Of a stretch of 64,000 nucleotides of DNA, positions 26,110-33,997 are shown in pieces. A program made the translations under genes and the position numbers. The notes beneath the pieces are model-generated. The model made no database searches. It worked only from the letters and a program-made list of their open reading frames with translations, and was not told where the DNA came from. This DNA is from G965220305 sp965220305 (GTDB lineage: Bacteria; Chloroflexota; Dehalococcoidia; Lucifugimonadales; UBA3495), in contig OZ244817.1 in NCBI GenBank assembly GCA_965220305.1, positions 868,001-932,000 of the forward strand, in the 5' to 3' direction. Every line of letters begins with the position of its first letter. Position 1 is the first letter of the stretch.

Positions 26110-27885
26110 ATGAACAGGTCAGAATTTTCAGTCACGGATGCAGAGTGTGCTGCCCTGCCGAATCTAGCGTCATATAAGGACATTGCCCAGCCTTCGGTAA
26201 CTTTCGAGAGCATCACCTTCTCCGACGGGACCACAATCGAGATTGCCCCCACTGATGTGGTTGTCTTAGTCGGTCCAAACAACGCGGGCAAAAGCCTGGC
26301 ACTCCGTGAACTGGAGGCGCAAGTCGGGGGCGAGTTGGAGACGACCATGGTCGTCTCGTCAGTTAAACCACGCCAAGTCGGTACAGGAGAGTCTTTCGAA
26401 GAGTTAGTGCGTGCGAACGCGCAGGTTACAACGAATGCCCTAGGGAATGGTTTGGATATAAGAGGCTATGGAATCCACTTTAGTATGGGTGGCTGGGACG
26501 TACAACAGATGTGGCCGCGTCAAATTGAGGTGTTCAGATCCCTGTTCTGCCGGCGGATCCCTACGGAGAGCCGCATAACCGACAGCAATTCCGCGAACGC
26601 GATCGATACTCTATCCGAAACGGCTTCGCATCCACTCCACCTGCTCTATGATGACCGGGTCGAGCTCAGGATGAGTGAACATTTCCGGCAGGCTTTTGGT
26701 GATGACCTTATCCTATACCGCGCTGGAGGGAGCAAATGTCATCTGTTGGTCGGTAAGCGACTAAGCCCTGATGAAGGAGAGGACCGTATCTCAGCGTCCT
26801 ACTGTGAGCGCTTGCTGGCTTCAACTGCTCAGCTGGAAGACCAGGGCGACGGGATGCGTAGCTTCGCGAGCGTTATCTTGCATTTGCTTGCTCCGCTTAC
26901 TCCGTCCATCCTACTCCTTGATGAGCCGGAGGCGTTTCTACATCCCCCGCAGGCCCGGGTGCTCGGAGAAATCATTGCCACTGAAAAATCAAATCGCGCC
27001 CAACTCTTCGTGGCTACCCATAGCCCCGACGTGCTTCACGGGTTAATCGATGTGGCTCCCGAAAATCTTCGGGTCCTCAGGATACAGCGCGACGGCACGG
27101 TGAACCGTGTGAAGGAACTGGACAAGGACTTGGTTAGGAAAATTAGCACTGAGCCGTTGATGAAATACTCCGGGGTTATGTCCGGCGTTTTCCATCAGAG
27201 GGTAGTCATTTGCGAGGCGGATGCTGACTGTATGTTCTATTCGTCCATTCTTGATGGTCCGGAAGTTCATGGGAGCCGGACTCCGGATGTTCTATTCGTC
27301 CATGGCAATGGTAAACACCGCATGGACGCACTGGCTAAGACATTGGTTGCCCTGGACGTCCCAGTTGATGTCGTCGCCGATATCGACGTATTGCGTGAGG
27401 ATGTTGTATTAGAACGTCTCGTTCATGCGCTAGGTGGTGATTGGGCCAGAATCCAACCTCTGGCGCATTCAGTTAGAAACGCCATTGAACAGCATAGGCC
27501 ACGCCTAACCGCCGGGGACATCAAGGATAAAGTTGACACCATACTTGAATCGGTGCCCCGGACTGAAGAGTTGCCAAGGGCGAAGCGTTCCGAGATTGAA
27601 GCCATTTTCCGAGAAGTATCCCAGTGGGACGCCGTGAAGCGGGCTGGTGATGCTGCCATACCAAGAGGCCAACCGACACAGCAATTCCAGGACTTGCAAA
27701 CTCTTTGCAAAGAAATTGGTCTATGGATAGTACCCGTTGGTGAGTTGGAGGGTTTCTGTAAATCTGTCAGTGGTAAAGGGCCGGCCTGGGTACAGCAAGT
27801 AGTAGAACACCGGAAACTTGAGGATGACCCAGAGCTTGAGAGTGCCCGTAAATTCGTACGCGAGATGTGGATGGCTAGGAGGTGA
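26110..27885 (+). CDS. OLD-like ATPase with TOPRIM nuclease domain
   Basis: A 591-residue protein with an ABC-type ATPase half and a TOPRIM half, the plan of OLD-family nucleases. Walker A is VGPNNAGKS (residues 54-62), Walker B ILLLDEPEAFLHPPQ, and FVATHSPDVLHGL is the H-loop. The TOPRIM region starts near residue 360 with VVICEADADCMFY (conserved Glu) and continues with LFVHGNGKHRM and VVADIDVL (acidic pair). OLD-family proteins act in antiphage defence, alone or with a helicase (Gabija). No UvrD-like gene or other partner adjoins it, so it may act as a single-gene system. Base composition is less GC-rich than the flanking operon, consistent with separate acquisition. Confidence 0.82.
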   Translation: MNRSEFSVTDAECAALPNLASYKDIAQPSVTFESITFSDGTTIEIAPTDVVVLVGPNNAGKSLALRELEAQVGGELETTMVVSSVKPRQVGTGESFEELVRANAQVTTNALGNGLDIRGYGIHFSMGGWDVQQMWPRQIEVFRSLFCRRIPTESRITDSNSANAIDTLSETASHPLHLLYDDRVELRMSEHFRQAFGDDLILYRAGGSKCHLLVGKRLSPDEGEDRISASYCERLLASTAQLEDQGDGMRSFASVILHLLAPLTPSILLLDEPEAFLHPPQARVLGEIIATEKSNRAQLFVATHSPDVLHGLIDVAPENLRVLRIQRDGTVNRVKELDKDLVRKISTEPLMKYSGVMSGVFHQRVVICEADADCMFYSSILDGPEVHGSRTPDVLFVHGNGKHRMDALAKTLVALDVPVDVVADIDVLREDVVLERLVHALGGDWARIQPLAHSVRNAIEQHRPRLTAGDIKDKVDTILESVPRTEELPRAKRSEIEAIFREVSQWDAVKRAGDAAIPRGQPTQQFQDLQTLCKEIGLWIVPVGELEGFCKSVSGKGPAWVQQVVEHRKLEDDPELESARKFVREMWMARR

Positions 27886-28243
27886 GGAGGAGACTGCCGG
27901 CGGTTTTCAAGACCACAACAATCCTCATGGCTCCCCAACAAGGGCTGAACATTTCCACAAAACTGACATCGTGAATCCGAGCCGGCTCTTGCTGGGTTGT
28001 TCAGAGGTTCCCATCAAGTAATGAGCCGGGGGGTGCTACACATTATCGGTAGGAGCTGAACAAACGGCTTATGGCGAATCCTAAACACGTCAAGTGGCTT
28101 CTTTAAGGCCTTGAGTCATGGAACCTAGGCGAGAAAAGGATGGCTTTACTCCTGACCTTTTGACCACCCATCACCCGGCATTCCTGTACGAGGCCTTCGA
28201 GTCGGTGGAGGTACACCGCACTTCGCCGACATACTTGAAATGG

Positions 28244-28274
28244 CTGACAACATACTTATATTTTGTGATATAAT
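28244..28274 (+). promoter_or_regulatory. Promoter with 21-bp-spaced direct repeats for the QueC-like operon
   Basis: A perfect TATAAT (28269-28274) lies 19 bases after CTGACA (28244-28249). ACATACTT occurs at 28229-28236 and 28250-28257, exactly 21 bases apart (two helix turns), straddling the -35 box, as expected of a paired operator. The natural candidate regulator is the XRE protein encoded third in the operon. The local AT-rich patch is distinct in GC-rich surroundings. Confidence 0.6.
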
Positions 28275-28323
28275 GCCTGACAATGTCAGCACACTTCGAC
28301 AAGTATAGGGAGGTCGCGGCAGC

Positions 28324-28977
28324 GTGGTTGAGCGGGACCGTTTCGAAAAGCAGTTTGGAGCAGGATGGCGCAGCGCATATCGGTATGCCAGGGAGGGCAA
28401 CGTGCCCTTGGAAGGCATCTGCGACAAACTTACCTCTACTCTATCCAAGACCCTCCGGGAGAATGGCGGTATTCCAGCTTTTGACGAGATGGTTAGCATC
28501 TTGACCGAGGGGAGAGGCCTTGACTTGATGGCTGCGTTCGGTGCGCTGGATGATCTCGCAGAGCGGGAGAACGGACACCGCCACACCAAGATCGCAGCCG
28601 AGGTGGCGAAGTCCCTGATAGTTCAGTGGGAGGCCACTGGTTGGAACGTGGAAGCGTCAGAGATCCCCGGCCGATTTGCCGAAGCATCGTGCTCCGCGCT
28701 GGTCGAGCGCAACTACTTCGCGAAAGCACGCCAACCGCTCCTGGCTGAGGGGAGTTTTGACAGTTACGAGCAAATGGCAGGTTGGCAGAGCCGGGTTGAG
28801 GAGATACTCCATCCCCAACTGTCCGAGATAGCCGTCGAGCTTGGGAAGAAGCCTGACGGCAATGGGTTACGGGCCCCCAACTGGCTGACCAAGAAGGAAA
28901 GCACAGGAAACCTGCTGGCGGAGAACCTTGTCAAAATGGAACCTTCGAACCGCTCAACCGTGAGCAGGTCCAGATGA
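28324..28977 (+). CDS. Unknown protein, first gene of the QueC-like operon
   Basis: A soluble, mainly helical protein of 217 residues. The GTG at 28324 is chosen because a stop lies in frame at 28306-28308 and GGGAGGT sits just upstream. An alternative frame from ATG 28283 overlaps it for 70 codons but does not continue. Segments such as RSAYRYAREGNVPLEGICDK and LTEGRGLDLMAAFGALDDLAE suggest a helical bundle. There are no visible enzyme motifs, membrane segments or zinc cysteines. It overlaps the QueC-like gene by four bases (ATGA), so it is almost certainly co-translated with it and part of the same system. Not similar to anything I can name. Confidence 0.7.
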   Translation: MVERDRFEKQFGAGWRSAYRYAREGNVPLEGICDKLTSTLSKTLRENGGIPAFDEMVSILTEGRGLDLMAAFGALDDLAERENGHRHTKIAAEVAKSLIVQWEATGWNVEASEIPGRFAEASCSALVERNYFAKARQPLLAEGSFDSYEQMAGWQSRVEEILHPQLSEIAVELGKKPDGNGLRAPNWLTKKESTGNLLAENLVKMEPSNRSTVSRSR

Positions 28978-30347
28978 GTGCAACCACCTTCAGCTACGAT
29001 TTCACGGAGTTTGAAAACGGCCCGGAGGCCGGCTGTTCTTTCTGGATGTGCCAGGAAAACCTGGCGAGCCCATTTTCTCGGGCGTTTCCACGCCGTGCCG
29101 CCGACTTGCTGGACGTGTTCGGCGCTGTCTATGCTGCAGACCGCAGGTCGAAACGCTGCTTCCAGGGGGTCGCCACGGGACAGCGCAGGTTCTGCATCCA
29201 CATGCCGGTGCGGGAGCCTGATCTCTGGACTTCGCCGGAATTGGCGACCCGCCTCCGGGAGCTGCTGCCCTGGGTCAGCGAAGACATTTGGAGTTTTGAA
29301 TTCGTCCGCCAGAACTCCGTCTGGGAACCGGATTCCAGGCAAGGGTTTCTGATGGAAATCCCGGTCAAATCCCCGGTACGGGTCTCGCTGTTCAGCGGAG
29401 GGCTGGACTCCCTGGCCGGCCTGGCGCACCATGCCCTGAACTCGCCTGGTGGGTCCTGCATCCTGGTGTCTGGCTGCACCCACGGCCGGCTGGCATGCCA
29501 ACAGGTCGCCCAGGTGAAGCTGATCAGGTCCGCATGGAGACGGGGTTCACCCGTGGCCAGCGGAGATGTGAGCCATGTAGCCGTTCCCTTCGGCATCAAT
29601 TCCGATGAGAATGTGCATGAGGAAAAGAGCCAGCGCACAAGGGCTCTGTTGTTCCTGGCCTTTGGCGCAGTCACGGCGCTGCAGGCACAGGCGGACACCC
29701 TCTACGTGTTCGAGAATGGTGTCGGGGCATTGAACCTGCCTCTGAACGGTACGCAGCTCGGGACCGACAACTATCGAGGCGTTCATCCCCGTACACTGGG
29801 CATGGCTGAGGCGCTCTTTGCGTCCGTTCTCGGAGAAAGCATCCATATCGAGAACCCCTACATGTTCGTCACGAAAGCCGAAATGTGCCGGGCCCTGCCT
29901 GGATCTGGCCTCGCCGGCGTGGCGAGCGAGACCGTTTCCTGCGACGGATATCCCCAACGGGTGCCGAACCAAGCCCAGTGCGGCAGCTGCACGTCCTGCC
30001 TCCTCAGACGTCAGTCTCTCTTCTGCGCCGGTCTGATGGAGTGTGACCCGGGCGGTGCTTATCGGCACGATATCTTCAAGGGGTTGAGCGACCTGAGCCC
30101 AGAGGAGGCCCACGGTTTTGGAGTCATGAGCGAACAGGTCAACCGGATAGCCGGATGCCTGGCTTCGGATCGGCCGTGGCAAGAGCTCACCGCCGCCTAC
30201 CCAGAGCTGGCCAGGACCTTGGCCGCACTCACTGCCCGTCCGGGTGCGGCAGCCAAAGAGGACCTCGCAGCCGGCTTCGTTGGACTATTCCGCACCTATG
30301 CGCAGGAGTGGAAGGAATTCGCCTCCGAAGTCGCGGCCGCAGGATAG
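28974..30347 (+). CDS. QueC-like PP-loop ATPase (7-deazaguanine synthase relative)
   Basis: The ATP-pyrophosphatase motif SLFSGGLDS is at residues 138-146. The zinc-binding region near the end has C323, C336, C339 and C342 (CxxCxxC within QCGSCTSCLLR), the QueC signature with a longer gap after the first cysteine. QueC makes the nitrile of preQ0; the length here (457) is twice that of QueC because of a 130-residue N-terminal extension and a 100-residue C-terminal helical part. These longer relatives occur in defence loci, such as QatC of Qat systems, where they are thought to modify a protein or nucleic acid rather than make preQ0. No queD, queE or queF adjoins it, supporting a non-queuosine role. 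Confidence 0.82.
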   Translation: MSATTFSYDFTEFENGPEAGCSFWMCQENLASPFSRAFPRRAADLLDVFGAVYAADRRSKRCFQGVATGQRRFCIHMPVREPDLWTSPELATRLRELLPWVSEDIWSFEFVRQNSVWEPDSRQGFLMEIPVKSPVRVSLFSGGLDSLAGLAHHALNSPGGSCILVSGCTHGRLACQQVAQVKLIRSAWRRGSPVASGDVSHVAVPFGINSDENVHEEKSQRTRALLFLAFGAVTALQAQADTLYVFENGVGALNLPLNGTQLGTDNYRGVHPRTLGMAEALFASVLGESIHIENPYMFVTKAEMCRALPGSGLAGVASETVSCDGYPQRVPNQAQCGSCTSCLLRRQSLFCAGLMECDPGGAYRHDIFKGLSDLSPEEAHGFGVMSEQVNRIAGCLASDRPWQELTAAYPELARTLAALTARPGAAAKEDLAAGFVGLFRTYAQEWKEFASEVAAAG

Positions 30348-30355
30348 GAGGTCCC

Positions 30356-31639
30356 ATGCAAGAGAATGTTGTCGGCGACGTCGACCCGAGGGTGTTGGGC
30401 CGGCGTCTCCAGGAATCCAGGAGAGCCCGGGGCCTAACCCAGCAGGAGGTCGCCGACTCTCTGGAGTTGGCGCGCACCACGGTGACGGCCTTGGAGAAAG
30501 GGGAGCGCCGCATCCGCCCTGACGAGCTGATCAGCTTGGCGGAGTTGTACGGTCGTCCGGTCAGCAGTTTCGTCGGATCCAGGGCGCCCTCGGCGGAGTT
30601 CTCGGTGCAATTTCGCACATCCGTCAACAGGGCAAGCTCGCCCCAGGCCCAGCAGGAGTTGAGGCGCGGGGTCCAGGAGTTCCAGGACCTGTGTGAAGAC
30701 TACCTGTGGCTGGAGACCATCGCCGGGGCTCGCTCCCGGCAGTCCTACCCGCCTCAGTACGAGATGGCCGGCTTCCCCCCGGAGGATGCAGCCGAAGACG
30801 TGGCTACCTCGGAGCGAAACCGCCTGGGCCTGGGGGACGGGCCGGGCCTGAACCTGAGGGAGATCCTTGAGAACGATGTGGGCCTTCGGATCTTCTACAC
30901 GCAGTTGCCGTCCAACCTCGCCGGCATCTTCGCCTACACGGAGGACCTTGGCGGCTGCATCGCGGTCAACTCCCGTCATCCCGAGGAGAGAAGGCGGTGG
31001 TCGATGGCCCACGAGTACGGCCACTTCCTGACCAGCCGGTTCCGGCCCGAACTGACCGCCCTGGGGCGAGGGGGGCGAGCGCCGGCCTCTGAGAGGTTCG
31101 CCGACTCCTTTGCCGGAGCCCTGCTCATGCCGACCGCCGGGCTGAGACGGAGGTTCTACCAGATTTCCCGCGCCGCTGACGGTGCGGTGACCGCCGCCGA
31201 GGTCTGCCGACTCGCCCACTACTACTTCGTCTCCGTTGAGGCGATGCTGCTGCGCTTGGAGGAACTCCGCCTGGTGCCCGGGGGGGCCTGGGAGAGGCTG
31301 CGCGACCGTGGTTTCAGGGTCCGGGTAGCGCAGCAGCAGCTGGGGTTGTCTCCTCACCCGCATGATGATGCCAGCATTGCCGAAGCCCACCGGCGCACCA
31401 CCCAGTTGTCTCCTCACCCGCATGATGATGCCCCTCTGCCGCTGCGCTACCAGTTCCTGGCGGTTCAGGCCCACGTGGAGGGGGAGCTCACCGAGGGGGA
31501 ACTGTGCCGGGTTCTCCGTCGGGACCGGCTCTCGACCAGGGAGACCGTGCAGAACCTGACCCACTCATTGCATCTTTTGCACGAAGGGGACCTGATGGCC
31601 ATTCCCATCGACCCGAGCAGCCGGGTGACGGGAACTTGA
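30356..31639 (+). CDS. XRE-ImmA/IrrE regulator-metalloprotease
   Basis: Start at ATG 30356 behind AGGAGG. Residues 14-68 are an XRE-type helix-turn-helix (LTQQEVADSLELARTTVTAL with GERRIRPDEL after it). Residues 165-300 form an ImmA/IrrE zinc peptidase with HEYGH at 219-223 and FADSFAGALLMP as the third-ligand region. Such proteins repress their own operon or cleave an antitoxin-like regulator under stress. The C-terminal part contains the unusual duplicated LSPHPHDDA segment (331-339, 351-359). It lies eight bases after the QueC-like gene and overlaps the PIN gene (TTGA); ImmA/IrrE proteins next to PIN nucleases are a known toxin-antitoxin arrangement. Confidence 0.85.
   Translation: MQENVVGDVDPRVLGRRLQESRRARGLTQQEVADSLELARTTVTALEKGERRIRPDELISLAELYGRPVSSFVGSRAPSAEFSVQFRTSVNRASSPQAQQELRRGVQEFQDLCEDYLWLETIAGARSRQSYPPQYEMAGFPPEDAAEDVATSERNRLGLGDGPGLNLREILENDVGLRIFYTQLPSNLAGIFAYTEDLGGCIAVNSRHPEERRRWSMAHEYGHFLTSRFRPELTALGRGGRAPASERFADSFAGALLMPTAGLRRRFYQISRAADGAVTAAEVCRLAHYYFVSVEAMLLRLEELRLVPGGAWERLRDRGFRVRVAQQQLGLSPHPHDDASIAEAHRRTTQLSPHPHDDAPLPLRYQFLAVQAHVEGELTEGELCRVLRRDRLSTRETVQNLTHSLHLLHEGDLMAIPIDPSSRVTGT
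31345..31432 (+). repeat. Two 28-bp direct repeats, 60-bp period, inside a gene
   Basis: Identical 28-base repeats lie at 31345-31372 and 31405-31432, beginning GTTGTCTCCTCACCCGCATG, separated by 32 non-repeated bases. The period is 60 bases, so the reading frame of the XRE-ImmA gene is kept and the repeat encodes LSPHPHDDA twice. Length and spacing imitate a minimal type I-E CRISPR unit, but the coding context argues for an in-frame insertion or duplication. Confidence 0.75.
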
Positions 31640-32217
31640 CGGCAGGGGCAGCGGACACCGGCGTCCTGCTCCTGGACGCCAGCTGCATTCTCAACCTGTA
31701 CGCCACCGGCCGACTGCTCGAGATCGCTGCAACTCTTCCCTGGCAACTGGCCGTCGTTGACTATGTGCTGGAGCAGGAAGCACTGTACGTCAGGACCATC
31801 GGTGCATACGAGGGCCAGGGGGGAACCGTCCCGGTGGACCTTTCACCGCTCATCGACGCCGGACTGCTCCTGGTCGTGCGGTGGGAGCCCCCCATCGAAG
31901 AAGCTGCCTTCGTGGAGCTGGCGGCCGTCCTGGACGATGGCGAGGCGGTGACCGGGGCCATAGCCATCAACCGCGGGTACTCAGTTGCCATAGACGACCG
32001 CAAGGCGAGACGGGTCCTCGGTGAGAGGGGGCCTGGGGTGAAGCTGGTCTCTACCCTGGAGTTGATGCGGCAGTGGGGTACGGCAGTCCCGACCCAGGAA
32101 GTGAGCCACGCGTTGCGGGCCATGCAGCACAGAGCCCGTTACGTCCCGGGGCAACGGGACCCTCTGTACGCCTGGTGGAGTGACATGATGGAGGGATCGA
32201 ACGCAAATGAGCCGTGA
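31636..32217 (+). CDS. PIN-domain nuclease
   Basis: A 193-residue PIN-fold protein, predicted Mg-dependent RNase. The first acidic residue is in VLLLDASCILNLY (D14), the middle acidic cluster in LDDGEAVTGAIAI, and the paired late aspartates in SVAIDDRKARRVL. The start is the TTG at 31636 overlapping the TGA of the XRE-ImmA gene; translational coupling is therefore likely. As the last gene of the operon it is the natural toxic effector, held in check by the regulator-protease upstream, with the QueC-like protein as a possible sensor or modifier. This division of labour is inference. Confidence 0.78.
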   Translation: MTAGAADTGVLLLDASCILNLYATGRLLEIAATLPWQLAVVDYVLEQEALYVRTIGAYEGQGGTVPVDLSPLIDAGLLLVVRWEPPIEEAAFVELAAVLDDGEAVTGAIAINRGYSVAIDDRKARRVLGERGPGVKLVSTLELMRQWGTAVPTQEVSHALRAMQHRARYVPGQRDPLYAWWSDMMEGSNANEP

Positions 32218-32447
32218 CCTTGCTGGACATACCCCTACAACCTGTCCTGCGGTTTTGGGAATAGGCCAAAACGGCCCGTTATGGCAGGAGAGGCCATGGT
32301 GATGGCCCAGGACATGATGAACATCTTCCGGGACGCCCAGTCCCTGCAGGCGTCGTCGGTGGAGCTGGGCCCGGGGCCGCCACTCCTGGGTGGAGAGGCT
32401 GTATTGTGTTGTTAGTCGGCTATGGTCAGGCCAGCGTCACCGAGAAC

Positions 32448-32655
32448 CTAGGCCAAGGTCTGCGGGTGCAGGGCCTCCCGAAGCACGTTCGACTGGCCGA
32501 TAATGCAGCGCAACTCCGTCGCGCAGGCTTCGCAGGTAACGTCCAGGACGTTCTCCGCCACCATTGGGCCCGATGCCGTCCACCACGCGGCCGCACAGGG
32601 CCCTGCCGCGGTCGGTGTGGTAAAGGTGGACCTTGGGTTTCCAGTCTCTTGGCAT
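32448..32655 (-). pseudogene. Small cysteine-containing protein gene with a frameshift
   Basis: The minus-strand frame from ATG 32655 reads MPRDWKPKVHLYHTDRGRAL, then CGRVVDGIGP; the next frame continues the same protein as MVAENVLDVTCEACATELRC. Joining them requires removing one base near 32572. The result is a 68-residue protein with a possible zinc site (single Cys, then CEAC). Either the gene is broken or the read contains an indel. Confidence 0.5.
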
Positions 32656-32708
32656 AGCAACCCCCCACATTAGGCTAGGGGGAACATACCACATAAAGAG
32701 GAAGGGGG

Positions 32709-33629
32709 TCAGTGGGGCCACATAACAGGCGTTGTGCGTCGTGATCGGCCGACAGCGAACCTGCGTTGATGTTTATACTGACGATTCCCGAGGGGTGCTG
32801 ACCTTCCCCCAAGAGTTATACCACCGTCGAGGTTCCGGTGCAGATCCCGCTTGAACTCCAGCGGGGTCAGGTATCCCAGTGAACTATGGGGCCGGGCCTG
32901 ATTGTAGTCGTTCCACCAGTCTTCAATCATCACCCGGGAGTCAGCCAGATCCAGGAACCAGTTCAGGTTCAGGCACTCATCCCGGAACTTGCCATTGAAA
33001 CTCTCGATGTACCCGTTCTCCGTCGGTTTGCCCGGTGTAATAAAGTGCAGCCTTACCCCGCTGCGCTCGGCCCAGGCGGCCAGGACTTTGCTGGTGAACT
33101 CGGGGCCGTTGTCCACCACCAGCGCTTGGGGCAGTCCGTGGGTCTCCCTGAGCCGGTCCAGCACCCGGACCACCCGCTGTCCAGTGACCGATGTATCCAC
33201 CTCAATGGCCGGACACTCCCGGGTGAACTGGTCCACGATGGTCAAGGCCCTGATTCTCCTTCCACCCACCGTGCTGTCCTGGACAAAGTCCAGCGACCAA
33301 CGCTGGTTCGGTCCAGTCAAAGCTGCCAAAGGGACCGCCCGGCCGACGCCTCGGCGTCTCCCCTGGCGCCGCCGCGGCAGTTGGAGCCTTTCCCGGGCGT
33401 AGATCCGCTCCACCCGCTTGTGATTGACTGGTCTCAATTCCCGCCGCACCAGCGCACTCAGCCGAGGACTCCCGAACCGGGGCCGGAGCCGGGCCAACTC
33501 TCTGATCAGACCCCGCACCACCGGTTCATCGCCAGCGCCCTTACCCTGGTACCGGTACGTCCCCCGTCCCATGCCCGCCTGGGCACAGGCCCTCCGTTCG
33601 CTGACTCCCACCCTTCTCATCGCGTCCAC
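32709..33629 (-). CDS. IS3-family transposase OrfB
   Basis: Catalytic half of the transposase, with an rve-type DDE integrase core: WSLDFVQDSTVGGRRIR (first D), VVDNGPEFTSKVL (second D) and ENGYIESFNGKFRDECLN (E). It is normally made as an OrfAB fusion by a -1 shift; the frame is open upstream of the GTG at 33629 through the AAAAAAG heptamer at 33659-33665. The reading frame does not stop inside the element: it passes through the inverted repeat at 32799 and runs 30 codons into flanking DNA before ending at 32709. Confidence 0.92.
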   Translation of the reverse strand: MDAMRRVGVSERRACAQAGMGRGTYRYQGKGAGDEPVVRGLIRELARLRPRFGSPRLSALVRRELRPVNHKRVERIYARERLQLPRRRQGRRRGVGRAVPLAALTGPNQRWSLDFVQDSTVGGRRIRALTIVDQFTRECPAIEVDTSVTGQRVVRVLDRLRETHGLPQALVVDNGPEFTSKVLAAWAERSGVRLHFITPGKPTENGYIESFNGKFRDECLNLNWFLDLADSRVMIEDWWNDYNQARPHSSLGYLTPLEFKRDLHRNLDGGITLGGRSAPLGNRQYKHQRRFAVGRSRRTTPVMWPH

Positions 33630-33652
33630 CGCTTCCTTCCTTTGTGGACGCG

Positions 33653-33919
33653 TCAGTACTTTTTTGACAGGGCCGCCCGCAGTCCCAAAATGTCCAACTC
33701 TTTATCGGCCACCAGTTGCTTCAGCCGCCGGTTCTCTTCCTCCAGGGCCCTTAGCCGCTTGGCCTCTGAGACCTCCATCCCGCCGTACTTGGACTTCCAC
33801 CGGTAGTAGGTGGCCTCGGAGATGCCATGCTGGCGGCACAGGTCGCCGACCTTCAGCCCGCTCTCGGCTTCCTTGAGTACCCGGATGATCTGTTCCTCGA
33901 TGAATCTCTTGCCTTTCAT
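33653..33919 (-). CDS. IS3-family transposase OrfA
   Basis: An 88-residue helix-turn-helix protein that binds the IS ends: FIEEQIIRVLKEAESGLKV and LCRQHGISEATYYRWKSKYGG, followed by a leucine-zipper helix (LRALEEENRRLKQLVADKEL). It ends just after the frameshift site, in AALSKKY. The AAAAAAG slippery heptamer (plus-strand 33659-33665) sits in its last codons. Confidence 0.92.
   Translation of the reverse strand: MKGKRFIEEQIIRVLKEAESGLKVGDLCRQHGISEATYYRWKSKYGGMEVSEAKRLRALEEENRRLKQLVADKELDILGLRAALSKKY
33659..33665 (-). promoter_or_regulatory. AAAAAAG programmed -1 frameshift site
   Basis: On the minus strand the heptamer A6G lies two codons before the OrfA stop, exactly where OrfA must shift -1 to enter the open OrfB frame (continuing as VLTRPQRKEAVDAM). 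This is the standard IS3-family arrangement. Confidence 0.8.
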
Positions 33920-33997
33920 TTCCAGTCCTCCGTCCTCTTCATTCTACCGGAGAACTCTCATTCCTACTGGTTCAGTTTTAGGGGGTAAGGTCAGTGC

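Larger units (their letters stand above)
32799..33993 (-). mobile_element. Complete IS3-family insertion sequence (1195 bp)
   Basis: Imperfect inverted ends TGACCTTCCCCCAAGAGTTA (from 32799) and, complementary, TGACCTTACCCCCTAAAACT (from 33993 inward), beginning TG and ending CA as in IS3 elements. GTGC flanks both ends (32795-32798 and 33994-33997) as a 4-bp target duplication. It carries orfA and orfB with the frameshift heptamer, so it looks recently inserted and potentially active. It lies between the QueC-like operon and the first NYN gene. Confidence 0.88.

Noticed and set aside
31345..31432. A true CRISPR array
   Set aside because: Only two repeats, inside and in frame with a conserved protein, with no leader and no cas genes in the window. 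Kept as a finding because of its odd geometry, not as an array.
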